Assembly (NCBI GenBank): GCA_011525385.1
Contig: WTGF01000094.1
Coordinates: 1 to 64,000, forward strand
Direction of reading: 5' to 3'
DNA length: 64,000 nucleotides
DNA from: Chloroflexota bacterium
GTDB taxonomy: Bacteria > Chloroflexota > Anaerolineae > Aggregatilineales > Phototrophicaceae
The notes under the pieces were generated by a model. That model saw only the letters and a program-made list of their open reading frames with translations, made no database searches and had not been told where the DNA came from. The position numbers were made by a program, and so were the translations under genes. Positions 16,605-25,027 of the stretch are shown one piece after another. Within the stretch, counting starts at the first letter, position 1. Every line of letters begins with the position of its first letter.

Positions 16605-18044
16605 ATGAATAGCGTTTTTGCTCGACTATTGATTGTTCTCCTGGCGAGCGTACTGCAATTTCATCAACTGGGACGCGATATCCGCTTCCATCCCGATGAA
16701 GCCAGCTTCATGACCTACGCGCGCGGCGCCGCGGTCAACGGCGACTGGCTGCTGCCGGGCGCGCTGGACAAACCGCCGCTTGCCATTTATCTGGGCGCGG
16801 TCAGCATGGTCGCGACAGGCGTGGTTGCCGATGACAAGGGTGTATTGCACCTGGACCCGCTGGTGGGCGAGTTTGCCGCGCGCCTGCCCAATGTCATGAT
16901 GGCGATCTTGCTCGCAGGACTGATGATGCGGCTGTCGTGGGCCGCGTTTAACGATGAAGCTGCCGCGCTGGTAGCGGGGCTGTTAACAGCGTTGTCACCC
17001 TATGTCCTGGCGTTTGGCGCCACCGCTTTCACGGATGTGGGCTTGCTGTTTTTCTCGGTGCTGGCTTTGTACTGCTTGGAATGTCAAGGCTATAGAAAGG
17101 CTGGATTGGCGCTGGGTCTGGCGTTCTGGTGCAAACAGCAGGCGCTGTTGCTTCTGCCTTTGGTCGTATTGCTGCTCTGGGCCAAGGGTGCGAGACGCGC
17201 TTCGATTATTCGCCTGGCGCAACCACTGGCGCTGCTAGCGCTGCTGCTCTTTGTATGGGATGCGGCGCGCCCGGAAACCAGCCTGTTCCTGCTGGGATCA
17301 GTCAATAATATGCCGATGCAATGGATTGTCGATCCCGCGGAGTGGCCGGGACGACTGATGGAATGGGTGCGCTTGGGCGTCTGGCTGCTCGGTCCGCCGG
17401 TCGTGACAGCGTCGTTGCTGGGGCTGGCGGCATTGAGTCCTTTCGTCGTCAGGGCTGCGCGCCCGAAGGGGAGCCACGCGTCAATCTATGTGATTTATTC
17501 CGTCGCCTACATTGCACTACACAGCGCGCTCGAGTTCAATCAGTATGATCGCTACTTGTTGCCCCTCTTGCCGCCCTTGATCCTGGTCGCGAGCAGTCAT
17601 TTGCCAGCGCTGCTGCTGCGCGGCCGCTTGTGGAAAGGACTGTCGCTTTCTTTGGCAATTGTACTCGTATTAGCCGCCTTTTGGTCCTTAGGCAATGGAC
17701 TGCCGATAGGAGGAGATCGCGGTCGGCATGATGGCATTGACGACCTGGCGCGCTATCTCAACAGCAAACCGGTGGCAACGGTGATTTATGATCCCTGGCT
17801 GGGATGGGAATTGGGATATTACTTGGGGCAGTGGAACAACAAACGCCGGGTACATTTTCCGACCGCGGAAGCGCTGGCCGAAGGCGCTTTGGCGCTGAAT
17901 GAGTTCGGCGATCGTTATCTGGTTGCGCTCGTCGATCGCGGGCATGAGGATTGGATTGCGGCTTTGGAAGCCGCTGGCTTCATATTGACCGTTGATTATG
18001 AGCAAAATCGCTACATAGTATATCGTATCTCGCGCGCTGGATAG
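16605..18044 (+). CDS. GT39-like glycosyltransferase (ArnT/PMT superfamily) membrane protein
   Basis: 479 aa from the ATG at 16605; a TTG at 16590 would add five residues. It is a multi-pass membrane protein with about ten hydrophobic segments. The first extracytoplasmic loop carries the acidic pair expected for lipid-linked sugar transferases (RFHPDEASFMTYARG, then ALDKPPLAIYLGAVS), typical of GT-C enzymes using polyprenyl-phosphate sugars. The C-terminal soluble part (about 380-479) is short. Likely role: transfer of a sugar from a polyprenyl carrier to a cell-surface acceptor. A polyprenol-phosphate mannosyltransferase that could supply donor lies at 60.3 kb. Confidence 0.8.
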   Translation: MNSVFARLLIVLLASVLQFHQLGRDIRFHPDEASFMTYARGAAVNGDWLLPGALDKPPLAIYLGAVSMVATGVVADDKGVLHLDPLVGEFAARLPNVMMAILLAGLMMRLSWAAFNDEAAALVAGLLTALSPYVLAFGATAFTDVGLLFFSVLALYCLECQGYRKAGLALGLAFWCKQQALLLLPLVVLLLWAKGARRASIIRLAQPLALLALLLFVWDAARPETSLFLLGSVNNMPMQWIVDPAEWPGRLMEWVRLGVWLLGPPVVTASLLGLAALSPFVVRAARPKGSHASIYVIYSVAYIALHSALEFNQYDRYLLPLLPPLILVASSHLPALLLRGRLWKGLSLSLAIVLVLAAFWSLGNGLPIGGDRGRHDGIDDLARYLNSKPVATVIYDPWLGWELGYYLGQWNNKRRVHFPTAEALAEGALALNEFGDRYLVALVDRGHEDWIAALEAAGFILTVDYEQNRYIVYRISRAG

Positions 18045-18114
18045 TTGGTAATCGGTTGAGCCCCTCATTAATTGGGGGCAGCAAGCGCCATTTTCCGTTT
18101 TATACTGAATACAG

Positions 18115-18288
18115 ATGTATGTTGCGGAGCCAGTGGTGGGTTGTTTGGCGCTCTTGATTCTGGCGTTTCTTTTCCGCGGGCTGATCTTTGCGGTGCTATC
18201 CGCGTTGCTTTCGCTGACCCTTAAACTAGGTGTATTCGGTTTTATTTTCTTCGCGATAATCTTGATTAGCGCCGCCATGGCGGACTAA
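18115..18288 (+). CDS. Small membrane protein upstream of NfeD/SPFH
   Basis: 57 aa, too short for the ORF track. It starts at ATG TAT GTT GCG, stops at TAA 10 bp before the NfeD-like ATG, and is almost entirely hydrophobic (two likely membrane segments, about residues 8-30 and 34-54). The short spacing indicates an operon with the NfeD-like and SPFH genes. TATACT at 18101-18106 lies just upstream of the start. I do not recognise a family; small membrane subunits of this kind could belong to the SPFH assembly, but that is inference. Confidence 0.6.
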   Translation: MYVAEPVVGCLALLILAFLFRGLIFAVLSALLSLTLKLGVFGFIFFAIILISAAMAD

Positions 18289-18298
18289 AGGACGCATT

Positions 18299-18910
18299 AT
18301 GGAAATGCTTCAAGATCCCAACCTGATTTATTTGTTGTTGATGGCCGGGCTATGGGTTAGCGCTACCGGCACCTATATTCCCGGCACGGGACTTGCAGAA
18401 TTTGTGGGCGCCGCTTTGATCCTGGGCACGCTGTATTTGTTGAGCGCCCTTGCCGTGAATTGGATTGCCGTCATCGCGATTATTGTTGGCGCGGCGCTAT
18501 TTTTCTTGCTGCCGCTGTTAAAGTCGGAGTGGGAGTCTTTTGCCATCGGCGGGCTGGCAGTCCAGGTTGTCGCGAGCTTTTTTCTTTTTGCCGACGTGTC
18601 GGTTTCGCCAGTGCTCATCGTCTTGGGCGTGGTCTTGGCTTGGCTGTATCACCGGGGTATATTGCGGGCGATACTGCGGCAGCAGCGCGAGCTCTCGTCG
18701 ACGCAGAAGGATGAATTCCTTGTTGGCGCTCGGGGGCGCGTGATGGGTACGATGGAGGATCGGCTTACGGTGCATGTCAACGGCGAATTGTGGACGGCGC
18801 GCAGCCGGTCGCGGTTGGAGAGCGGAACGGAGGTAGTGGTGACACAACGAGATGGGCTGGAACTGCAAGTAGAAAAAGCCAAACGGAGCGCTTCTGATGA
18901 AGGCGCGTGA
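18299..18910 (+). CDS. NfeD-like membrane protein
   Basis: 203 aa. Four to five hydrophobic segments (about residues 10-120) are followed by a soluble C-terminal OB-fold-like domain (about 135-195: EFLVGARGRVMGTMEDRLTVHVNGELWTARS, GTEVVVTQRDGLELQVEK). This is the NfeD layout. NfeD proteins partner with SPFH/stomatin-like proteins in membrane microdomains, and here the SPFH gene follows by 48 bp in the same direction, as expected. No N-terminal ClpP-like protease part is present, so it is the short form. Confidence 0.88.
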   Translation: MEMLQDPNLIYLLLMAGLWVSATGTYIPGTGLAEFVGAALILGTLYLLSALAVNWIAVIAIIVGAALFFLLPLLKSEWESFAIGGLAVQVVASFFLFADVSVSPVLIVLGVVLAWLYHRGILRAILRQQRELSSTQKDEFLVGARGRVMGTMEDRLTVHVNGELWTARSRSRLESGTEVVVTQRDGLELQVEKAKRSASDEGA

Positions 18911-18958
18911 ATCAATGTTAGCAAGTTTAGACAAGAAGATAGTCTAAGGAGATAAGTG

Positions 18959-19954
18959 ATGAATATCGACGGTTTAACACAAGCGTTGCAGTCGGGCGGG
19001 CAAGCGGTCATTCTGGTTGTCCTGCTGCTGGTCATATTTGGGATATTGCGCAGCGCCATCCGCGCGGTCAAGGAATACGAACGGCTGGTGATCTTTTTTA
19101 TTGGTCGCTTCCGCACGGTCCGCGGTCCCGGCTTGACCTTTGTCATACCTTTCGTCGAGCAGGCGCTGAAAGTGGATATGCGCGAGCGGTTTTTCGATAT
19201 CGAGAAACAGACCGCCATTACCAAGGACAATGCGTCGATCGGCATCGACTTCCTGGTTTACTTCCGGATTACTGATCCGGAGTTGTCGACCACCAAGGTC
19301 AAGGATGTCGTTGAGGCGACGACCAATATCGCCATTACCACCTTGCGCGCGGTCATCGGCGACATCGTTCTCGACGATGTCTTGTCGCGCCGCGAACAGA
19401 TCAACGATGTGCTGCGCGTCAAACTGGACGAGACCACTGAGCGCTGGGGCATCAAGATCACCACGGTGGAAATCCGCGAGATTGACCCGCCCAGGGCGAT
19501 TCAGGAATCGATGAACCGCCAGATGAGCGCCGAGCGCGACCGCCGCGCCGAGGTAATCCTGGCGGAGGGCGAGCGGCAGGCGGCCATTGAGCGCGCCGAG
19601 GGCAGCAAGCAGTCGGCGATTTTGGAAGCGGAGGGCCAGCAGAAGTCGCAGATTCTGCGCGCGGAGGGCGAGCGGCAGGCGCAGCTTTTGCGGGCGGAGG
19701 GTTATGCCGCGGCCTTGCATGCCATTTACGAGCAGGCGCGCGATATCGATAACAAGACGATGGCGCTGCAATATATGGAGATGTTGCAAAATGTCGGCAG
19801 CAGCCCGTCTACCAAGTTCGTGCTGCCGATGGAACTAACCGGCATGGTCCAGAATATGATGGCGACGATGAGCGGGATGGCGATCGCCGCCGACGGCGCG
19901 AACGGGTCCGACGGGGCATTGACGGAAAGCAAGGTGGAAACTGTAGAAGCCTGA
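18959..19954 (+). CDS. SPFH/Band 7 (slipin/stomatin-like) protein
   Basis: 331 aa from the ATG at 18959 with AGGAG 7 nt upstream. One N-terminal membrane segment (about residues 15-37) is followed by a Band 7 domain (KEYERLVIFFIGRFRTVRGPGLTFVIPF, then TAITKDNASIGIDFLVYFRI, and ERWGIKITTVEIREIDPP). A long coiled-coil with repeating AEGERQAxxxRAEG units (about 195-250) completes the protein. It forms oligomeric scaffolds on the inner face of the membrane. It is the last gene of a three-gene operon with a small membrane protein and an NfeD-like protein. The accessory minus-strand block begins right after it. Confidence 0.93.
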   Translation: MNIDGLTQALQSGGQAVILVVLLLVIFGILRSAIRAVKEYERLVIFFIGRFRTVRGPGLTFVIPFVEQALKVDMRERFFDIEKQTAITKDNASIGIDFLVYFRITDPELSTTKVKDVVEATTNIAITTLRAVIGDIVLDDVLSRREQINDVLRVKLDETTERWGIKITTVEIREIDPPRAIQESMNRQMSAERDRRAEVILAEGERQAAIERAEGSKQSAILEAEGQQKSQILRAEGERQAQLLRAEGYAAALHAIYEQARDIDNKTMALQYMEMLQNVGSSPSTKFVLPMELTGMVQNMMATMSGMAIAADGANGSDGALTESKVETVEA

Positions 19955-19973
19955 TGCGCGACATGGCTAAAGA

Positions 19974-20000
19974 GGGGCGATTCCAGTGAATCGCTCCTTA
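19974..20000. repeat. Dispersed GGGCGA-type palindrome, diverged copy
   Basis: GGGGCGATTCCAGTGAATCGCTCCTTA: arms GCGATTC/GAATCGC, centre CAGT, flank related to CCCCTAC. It lies 19 bp after the SPFH stop and 7 bp before the broken leader hairpin that ends the cassette array. Confidence 0.5.
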
Positions 20001-20006
20001 TTGGGC

Positions 20007-20038
20007 TCGCCATGTCGCAAGCCGCCGCGCATTCCCCC
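20007..20038 (-). repeat. Leader hairpin, broken copy at the left end of the array
   Basis: On the minus strand: arm GGGGGAATGCGCGGC and loop GGCTTGCGACATGGCGA are present. The expected complementary arm is replaced by GCCCAATAAGGAG, which leads into the flanking chromosome. The array therefore ends inside this element. It lies downstream of the last propeller gene and precedes no gene. Confidence 0.75.
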
Positions 20039-20115
20039 AGCCGGAATACAGTGAAGCGATGGTCCCGCTTCTTGTCAGAGCTTTTGCTCCTTGTCTCATG
20101 TATATGTTTTGTAAA

Positions 20116-21285
20116 CTAATGCTGAGGCACCGGCAGAGTTACTAGCAACTGTTTCGATTCAAGGTTCCATATCCACAGTCTGCCATCTGGACCGATTGAC
20201 ACCATTAACTCGCCATTTGGGTAGATTGCTGCCGCCCGGCCGGGATATTCGGTGATTTCAAAGTTGCTTTTGATATTCCATACGGCGATTCCAGATTCTC
20301 CGCTCCCAATCATGAACCCACCATTCAAAGTAAATGACGCTGGAGTATAGGCATAATTCAAGGCCTCAATTACGGGCTCGTCGGTCGCCATATTCCAAAC
20401 CCATGTCCATTCCTCGAACAGACACTTGTAGACTAACAAGAGAAGGGAATTATTGTAGCTAAATCGCAATCTATTCCGGGCTCCGCAGTCGGGCTCGCTA
20501 GTCAGCTTGCTGGTTTTCAATGCCCATGTATCGGTCTCGTAAACCAGTACCTTTACTTTACCTGTCATGAACAAATCCGCTGTTACGACGGCAAACAAGG
20601 TGCCATCTGGGCTGAAGGCACCTGTTCTGCCATGCTCTGTCAAGTTTGCCAGCGACTGCCCGAGACCGTTTTCAATATCAAACTCGTAAATGTGTGCGTT
20701 GTCGCTTGGTCCCGACCATCTCGCCAACTGGCTCCAATCGGGGCTTAGCCAAGTATAGTAAACCCGCTCTCTCCCACGTTGGGCATCAATTGCGTGGATT
20801 TGTTGGCCCGTATGTATATTCCATATCGACATCTTGCTGTCCCTAAACCACCAGTCACTAAAGGTCATGACATAGTTACTGTCAGGGCTGAAAGAAGTCC
20901 GCCCAAAGTCAGTCGGCGGCTCTGTCGATGTTCTTTGGAGATCGAGGATGCTAAGGCCCTCCTCTATGTCGAAGATAGCCAACTCGGGCAAACTTGCCAC
21001 GGCAAGATAGCGATTATTCGGGCTAAAGATCATCCTTGCGCTACTCGCGATGCCTCCTCCCAGAAACCGAGGTGGCAGCAGGAGATTTTCCAGATCGTAA
21101 ACCCAGATTTCATGAGCCGCATTCGGATATTCGGTCCCCTTGACACCAGACTGTATAGCCAAGTACCGTCCGTTTTCGGACATGGCAATGGCTATGACTT
21201 GCCATGATGGAGCTTGTTCTTGCGCTTGACTTATGTGAAGACAACAGGCAAGCGACAGAAAAAAACACCGATCGCTAGAATCCAT
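20116..21285 (-). CDS. Secreted WD40-like beta-propeller, class A (cassette 7), signal peptide frameshifted
   Basis: 389 aa as drawn. Repeated blade motifs are visible (SENGRYLAIQ, FSPNNRYLAVA, SIWNIHTGQQIHAID, LSPDWSQLARW, FSPDGTLFAVV, GPDGRLWIWNLESKQLLVTLPV). The N-terminus as drawn (MDSSDRCFFLSLACCLH) is a poor signal peptide. An upstream ATG at 21299, with a GAGG box, reads MHIQKWILAIGVFF and would join LSLACCLHISQAQEQ perfectly if the T7 run (21259-21265 on the + strand as A7) had one more base. So either a slippage mutation, a phase-variable tract or a sequencing error has broken the secretion signal. The C-terminal segment is shared with the other class A propellers. Confidence 0.75.
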   Translation of the reverse strand: MDSSDRCFFLSLACCLHISQAQEQAPSWQVIAIAMSENGRYLAIQSGVKGTEYPNAAHEIWVYDLENLLLPPRFLGGGIASSARMIFSPNNRYLAVASLPELAIFDIEEGLSILDLQRTSTEPPTDFGRTSFSPDSNYVMTFSDWWFRDSKMSIWNIHTGQQIHAIDAQRGRERVYYTWLSPDWSQLARWSGPSDNAHIYEFDIENGLGQSLANLTEHGRTGAFSPDGTLFAVVTADLFMTGKVKVLVYETDTWALKTSKLTSEPDCGARNRLRFSYNNSLLLLVYKCLFEEWTWVWNMATDEPVIEALNYAYTPASFTLNGGFMIGSGESGIAVWNIKSNFEITEYPGRAAAIYPNGELMVSIGPDGRLWIWNLESKQLLVTLPVPQH

Positions 21286-21312
21286 TTTTGTATGTGCATA
21301 GATACATCCTCT

Positions 21313-22806
21313 CTACGTACTCGATTCCGTACTTACGTAAAAGAGACCAGGGATTCTCTCCGGATCTATGTTTTCGCCGTATAGGCGCTCATCATTATTC
21401 TGAGACAGAGTGCTGCGTTCGGCATACCCAAAAAAGAAATGGACGAAATCGGGATCGCTTCGATAAGTTTGCAGCGCATCTGCCATCTCCCCTGGCTTTT
21501 TCGAGCCATAGTACACAATTGCTAAATCCAGGTGCTGATTATTGTGGTAGTCCTTGGTGTTCACGTACGGGAGCTTCTCCCCTGTTTCAGGGTGTATGTT
21601 ATTGGGGTCTGTCAGTCCTGTGTTCCCGGTTTTTCCTATGATGGCTTCGTCCTGAGTATCGATAATCTTGCCGGGATAGATGTGCTCGGTATTGATTTCG
21701 GATAGGTGACCATAGGCAATGAATATCCTTCCATCTTCCCGCCATTGTCCCGGACTATGGTTGGTGTCACTTGACAAACTTCGCATAATTGTTTCGTCTT
21801 CCAAGTATACTGACGCTGGAAAACTGATGACAACATAGTTTCCTAATGCTGTATCGTTGGATGCCGCTGGGACAACAAATTCCACTCTGACATCCGGACC
21901 AACTACAGGTGACTGCACTTGAAATGGTCTATATATATCGGTTATCTTGTTATAATCCTGTGAAATCACACCCGCTCCGCTTGCGTCGTACGGCGCGAAA
22001 GACATTTTGACCGGCACTTCTTCATCATCGGCTACGATCGATTGCAGTATATACTCCGTTGGAGTGGCAGTAAGATCTGGAGCATCAGTGGCGATGATTT
22101 GCGCAGATGTTTGTGTAGGATAGTTCTCACGCTCTACAAATGGAACGAGGTCAAATTCAGCGTCTGGATCTAAAGTGTAAATCCAGTATTCTTCGTTGTC
22201 TATTTCAATCAGATACGCTGCGTTACCCGAATCCGATGTTCGCAGATACCTAAATTGCGCTGGCGTGCCGGAGATTTCATAAGTCATGTGAGGTGAATCC
22301 ACACCTGGCACAAATGTTTCTTGCTTGTAGGCCCTCAGAATCCCTAAAACTTCTATCCCAATACTAGGCTGTTCCCTCGTGTTGTCCGCCAGGTCTTGCG
22401 CCGTCGTCTCGACCGGCGCCGAATCCGCTTGCGCCAACCTCTTATCCCAATCCGAGTGTCTGACTTCGTCAAGCAATTCCAACGCACGTCGATCAGATTC
22501 ATCGTCCAAGCCCGATCCCGCGAACTGGGACATATACTCAGCATATTGTTCCTTGGACGGCAAGCCATACTCTTTGACAACCACCAGGGCAACCCATGCC
22601 AGGTCATCATCCACTATGCTCAAGAGATAATCGATATGCTGTCTTTGCCCTTCGCTTACAGCTGTGTAGCCAGTCAAAGACGTCGATTCTTCCGGCTCGA
22701 AGTCCAGTAGTCCCGCTTCGCTGATATCGCGTATTCCTTCGTGCTCCGAGAAGCCGGCAATAGCTTGCCCGCCTGAATTTGCGGCGAGGGCGTAGCACTT
22801 ACTCAA
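21313..22806 (-). CDS. Type I modular cassette protein, 5'-truncated copy (cassette 7)
   Basis: 497 aa from a TTG. Residues ~10-215 are nearly identical to the other type I copies (AIAGFSEHEG, GLPSKEQYAEYMSQFAGSGLDDESDRRALELLDEVRHSD region), followed by an SH3-like beta stretch. The C-terminal half is variable and carries a degenerate M23/LytM-like domain: GNYVVISFPASV, IAYGHLSEI, IGKTGNTG, NQHLDLAIVYYGS. The catalytic HLH is HLD, and no upstream HxxxD motif is seen, so peptidase activity is doubtful. The Pro-rich N-terminus of the full-length copy is absent. The leader's AAAAGG box instead faces GTG ATC ACG ATT CCT AGG CTT GAG TAA, a 9-codon mini-ORF that overlaps the TTG. There is no signal peptide. 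Confidence 0.7.
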   Translation of the reverse strand: MSKCYALAANSGGQAIAGFSEHEGIRDISEAGLLDFEPEESTSLTGYTAVSEGQRQHIDYLLSIVDDDLAWVALVVVKEYGLPSKEQYAEYMSQFAGSGLDDESDRRALELLDEVRHSDWDKRLAQADSAPVETTAQDLADNTREQPSIGIEVLGILRAYKQETFVPGVDSPHMTYEISGTPAQFRYLRTSDSGNAAYLIEIDNEEYWIYTLDPDAEFDLVPFVERENYPTQTSAQIIATDAPDLTATPTEYILQSIVADDEEVPVKMSFAPYDASGAGVISQDYNKITDIYRPFQVQSPVVGPDVRVEFVVPAASNDTALGNYVVISFPASVYLEDETIMRSLSSDTNHSPGQWREDGRIFIAYGHLSEINTEHIYPGKIIDTQDEAIIGKTGNTGLTDPNNIHPETGEKLPYVNTKDYHNNQHLDLAIVYYGSKKPGEMADALQTYRSDPDFVHFFFGYAERSTLSQNNDERLYGENIDPERIPGLFYVSTESST

Positions 22807-22860
22807 GCCTAGGAATCGTGATCACCTTTTGTCTAAACATCCAGTTGATTTGTGAATCAG

Positions 22861-22902
22861 CGAGATGAGGCTCGCCCTGTCGCAAGCCGCCGCGCGTCTC
22901 CC
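22861..22902 (-). repeat. Leader hairpin of cassette 7, chimeric arms
   Basis: Loop GGCTTGCGACAGGGCGA intact. The 5' arm (minus strand) is GGGAGACGCGCGGC, of the type II/III leader class. The 3' arm is GCCTCATCTCG, identical to the type I leader of cassette 4. The arms no longer pair well beyond GGC/GCC. This is what a crossover inside the loop would leave. Confidence 0.8.
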
Positions 22903-22959
22903 TGCCGGATTACGGTAAAGCGGATGGTCCCGCCTCAAATGAATGAACCAGCGTTTGTA

Positions 22960-24156
22960 CTAGGCTGAGTGGTAGACGAAATACAAGCCCCAACCCAATG
23001 TTTTACTGCCCTCTACAAGAAAACGTCCATCGGGACTGAATTGCATTACTGTCCCTTGATTATCTTCATCCCTATAGTCCAATTGCGGGATGAATATTTC
23101 TGTATCGGCGGTCAGATCCCAAGCCCGGATTTGGCCACATTCATCGACCGTCATCAGCAGACTCCGGTCAGGGCTTATATCACCATCAGTGATACGGCAG
23201 GGGCGCTTGTCCGGATGTGATTGCAATTCTCGTAGCAGATTCAAAGTATTGCCGGAGCGCGACCAACGGCTGACAGTTGCATCTTCTAGGACAATCAGTT
23301 GGGAATCATCATCTGTAAACAACAATTCCGCAAGCGATTCGGCGCCTAAATCGGCTGAGGCTTCGGGCGTCCAGGAAACCGTGTCCCAGATCTGGATGAC
23401 CCCGTTTCCAGCAGTGGCCAAGAGCCGGCCGCCATCCGAAAAGGCCAAAGCATCCAGCATTAGATCGTCGTCCGTTTGCAGGTCGATTTCGGAGACCGAG
23501 TGCGATGCGAGGTCAAATCGGAACAGCCTCTCATGATCAATCGCGACCAGCAGCCATTCTTCCGAGGGGTGCAGCAATAGTTCGCTGACATTCCCTTCAG
23601 CAATGTGAATGTCATAAGAGAACTTTTCTTTTACCTGTTCCCATTTGCCGGAGTTCCATATATCGTCGTCCCGAGCGTAGCGTTCCCATTCGTCGGTGTC
23701 CCAATTGCCGATGCCCCAATTGCCGATGTCCAGAAAGTAAAGGCTGCCGGCATTCGTCCCGAGGATAATTTTGTGGTTTACAAGTTCCAGTTGATCGACG
23801 GGCATGTTGACCGCGATATACTTGCCCCTAATTTCAATTGGCTGAAAATAGCGCACGTCGACTACATCAGCATGAAAGACCCTCGAGACGGACAGATCAC
23901 CATCCCCATCTATGGGACATGGCGGGTATAGGTGTTCAAGACAATAGTAACCCAACAGAATGATGATGGGTTCGGTCTTGTGCCACCTCGCTTCCTTTAA
24001 TGACGGAACATCTCCGCCGAAGGTGCGAATTCGGTGAACATTGTCGGCGGAGAACTCTCCGTGGAGAGTACAGGCATCCTGGCACAGTATATTTTGACCG
24101 TGCGCGTCACTGACAGCAAATGCGAATATTAAAGCGACGATTGTTTTCCACAACAT
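22960..24156 (-). CDS. Secreted WD40-like beta-propeller, class B (cassette 6)
   Basis: 398 aa from the ATG at 24156 (MLWKTIVALIFAFAVSDAHG, a signal peptide with cleavage near residue 20). The track start at 24294 is inside the upstream gene. Blade motifs: LLHPSEEWLLVAIDHERLFRFDL, FSDGGRLLATAGNGVIQIWDTVSW, ISPDRSLLMTVDECGQIRAWDL, FSPDGRFLVEGSKTLGWGL. It pairs with the type III front gene and is a separate subfamily from the class A propellers: it lacks their conserved C-terminal segment. Its closest relative in the window is the class B gene of cassette 3. Partner or ligand unknown. Confidence 0.8.
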   Translation of the reverse strand: MLWKTIVALIFAFAVSDAHGQNILCQDACTLHGEFSADNVHRIRTFGGDVPSLKEARWHKTEPIIILLGYYCLEHLYPPCPIDGDGDLSVSRVFHADVVDVRYFQPIEIRGKYIAVNMPVDQLELVNHKIILGTNAGSLYFLDIGNWGIGNWDTDEWERYARDDDIWNSGKWEQVKEKFSYDIHIAEGNVSELLLHPSEEWLLVAIDHERLFRFDLASHSVSEIDLQTDDDLMLDALAFSDGGRLLATAGNGVIQIWDTVSWTPEASADLGAESLAELLFTDDDSQLIVLEDATVSRWSRSGNTLNLLRELQSHPDKRPCRITDGDISPDRSLLMTVDECGQIRAWDLTADTEIFIPQLDYRDEDNQGTVMQFSPDGRFLVEGSKTLGWGLYFVYHSA

Positions 24157-24166
24157 CAATTGCTTC

Positions 24167-24685
24167 CTACCTGAGCATTGCCGCCAACTGCAAGAACCAA
24201 CGCTCAGTCTCTTCAAATGGGCTATTGGGATCAAAATCGAAGCTCGCCTCCTGCTTTGTGATGGAACGATCGTCGGCAAACCAGGTTTCGTCAACCAGAT
24301 CGTAGCGCACCCAGTTTACGCCGTTTATGCCAACAGCGTTCCAGAGATGAACGGCATCATCATTGTCATCTTTAGTGCGTCCATACAGGATGACCTCTGT
24401 GCCTTTCTGCAGGTAAGCGATTTTCTTCCCTTTGTCCGAAGGAATTGATCGGACGACAGCACCCCTCTTGGGTTCAATCGTTCCAATCCCGATGACCGGC
24501 GGCAGCATATCTTCTTCGGCGAAGAATCTCATCACATTGGGATCATCAAGCGCATTATGGACAATCGCATTTCGGATCGCCACATCCATATTCTGGTCCA
24601 TAAACTGCTGCCAGTTCAGACCTGCCTGGTCCGGCGTGAAGCCATACAGTCCCCCGGTGCTTTGATGGTAAAACCAGTTTAGCAC
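24167..24685 (-). CDS. Type III modular cassette protein with SH3-like domain, start lost (cassette 6)
   Basis: 172 aa from GTG (MLNWFYHQSTGGLYGF). The open frame continues ~60 codons upstream to the leader, reading LPQIYQQIGAPSPDHFIFDKAPHI.., identical to cassette 3. However, at the position expected for a start after the AAAGGAA box the codon is ATA, and no ATG/GTG/TTG occurs in that stretch. The N-terminal ~75 residues of this ORF match cassette 3 closely. The C-terminal part is a variable bacterial SH3-like region (RGAVVRSIPSDKGKKIAYLQKGTEVILYG, then NWVRYDLV). No signal peptide. It ends just upstream of the class B propeller. Confidence 0.65.
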   Translation of the reverse strand: MLNWFYHQSTGGLYGFTPDQAGLNWQQFMDQNMDVAIRNAIVHNALDDPNVMRFFAEEDMLPPVIGIGTIEPKRGAVVRSIPSDKGKKIAYLQKGTEVILYGRTKDDNDDAVHLWNAVGINGVNWVRYDLVDETWFADDRSITKQEASFDFDPNSPFEETERWFLQLAAMLR

Positions 24686-24904
24686 AGCATCGGCTGTGAT
24701 TTCATTTCTGCCAACCAGCCTATCATACGGAACGTCGTCCGGGTCATATACTTCCAGACTTTGTTGCAGTGATTGAATCTGCGTCGCGATATGCGGCGCC
24801 TTGTCAAAGATGAAATGATCTGGCGACGGCGCTCCGATCTGTTGATAGATCTGAGGCAGGGGTATAGCTCTTTCCTTTCTAAAGCATCAAAAGGATCTGT
24901 GAAT

Positions 24905-24949
24905 GGGAGCCGCGCAGCTCGCCCTGTCGCAAGCCGCCGCGCATCTCCC
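24905..24949 (-). repeat. Leader hairpin of cassette 6
   Basis: Minus strand: GGGAGATGCGCGGC, loop GGCTTGCGACAGGGCGA, GCTGCGCGGCTCCC. Two of the non-Watson-Crick positions are U-G and G-U in the minus-strand RNA but A/C clashes on the other strand, which favours a transcribed structure. It is followed by TTCACAGATCCTTTTGATGCTTTAGAAAGGAA. Confidence 0.85.
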
Positions 24950-25027
24950 TGCCGGAATACGGTAAAGCGGATGGTCCCGCTTGTTGTCAGTGCTTTTGCT
25001 TCTTATCTTATGTATATGTTTTGTAAA

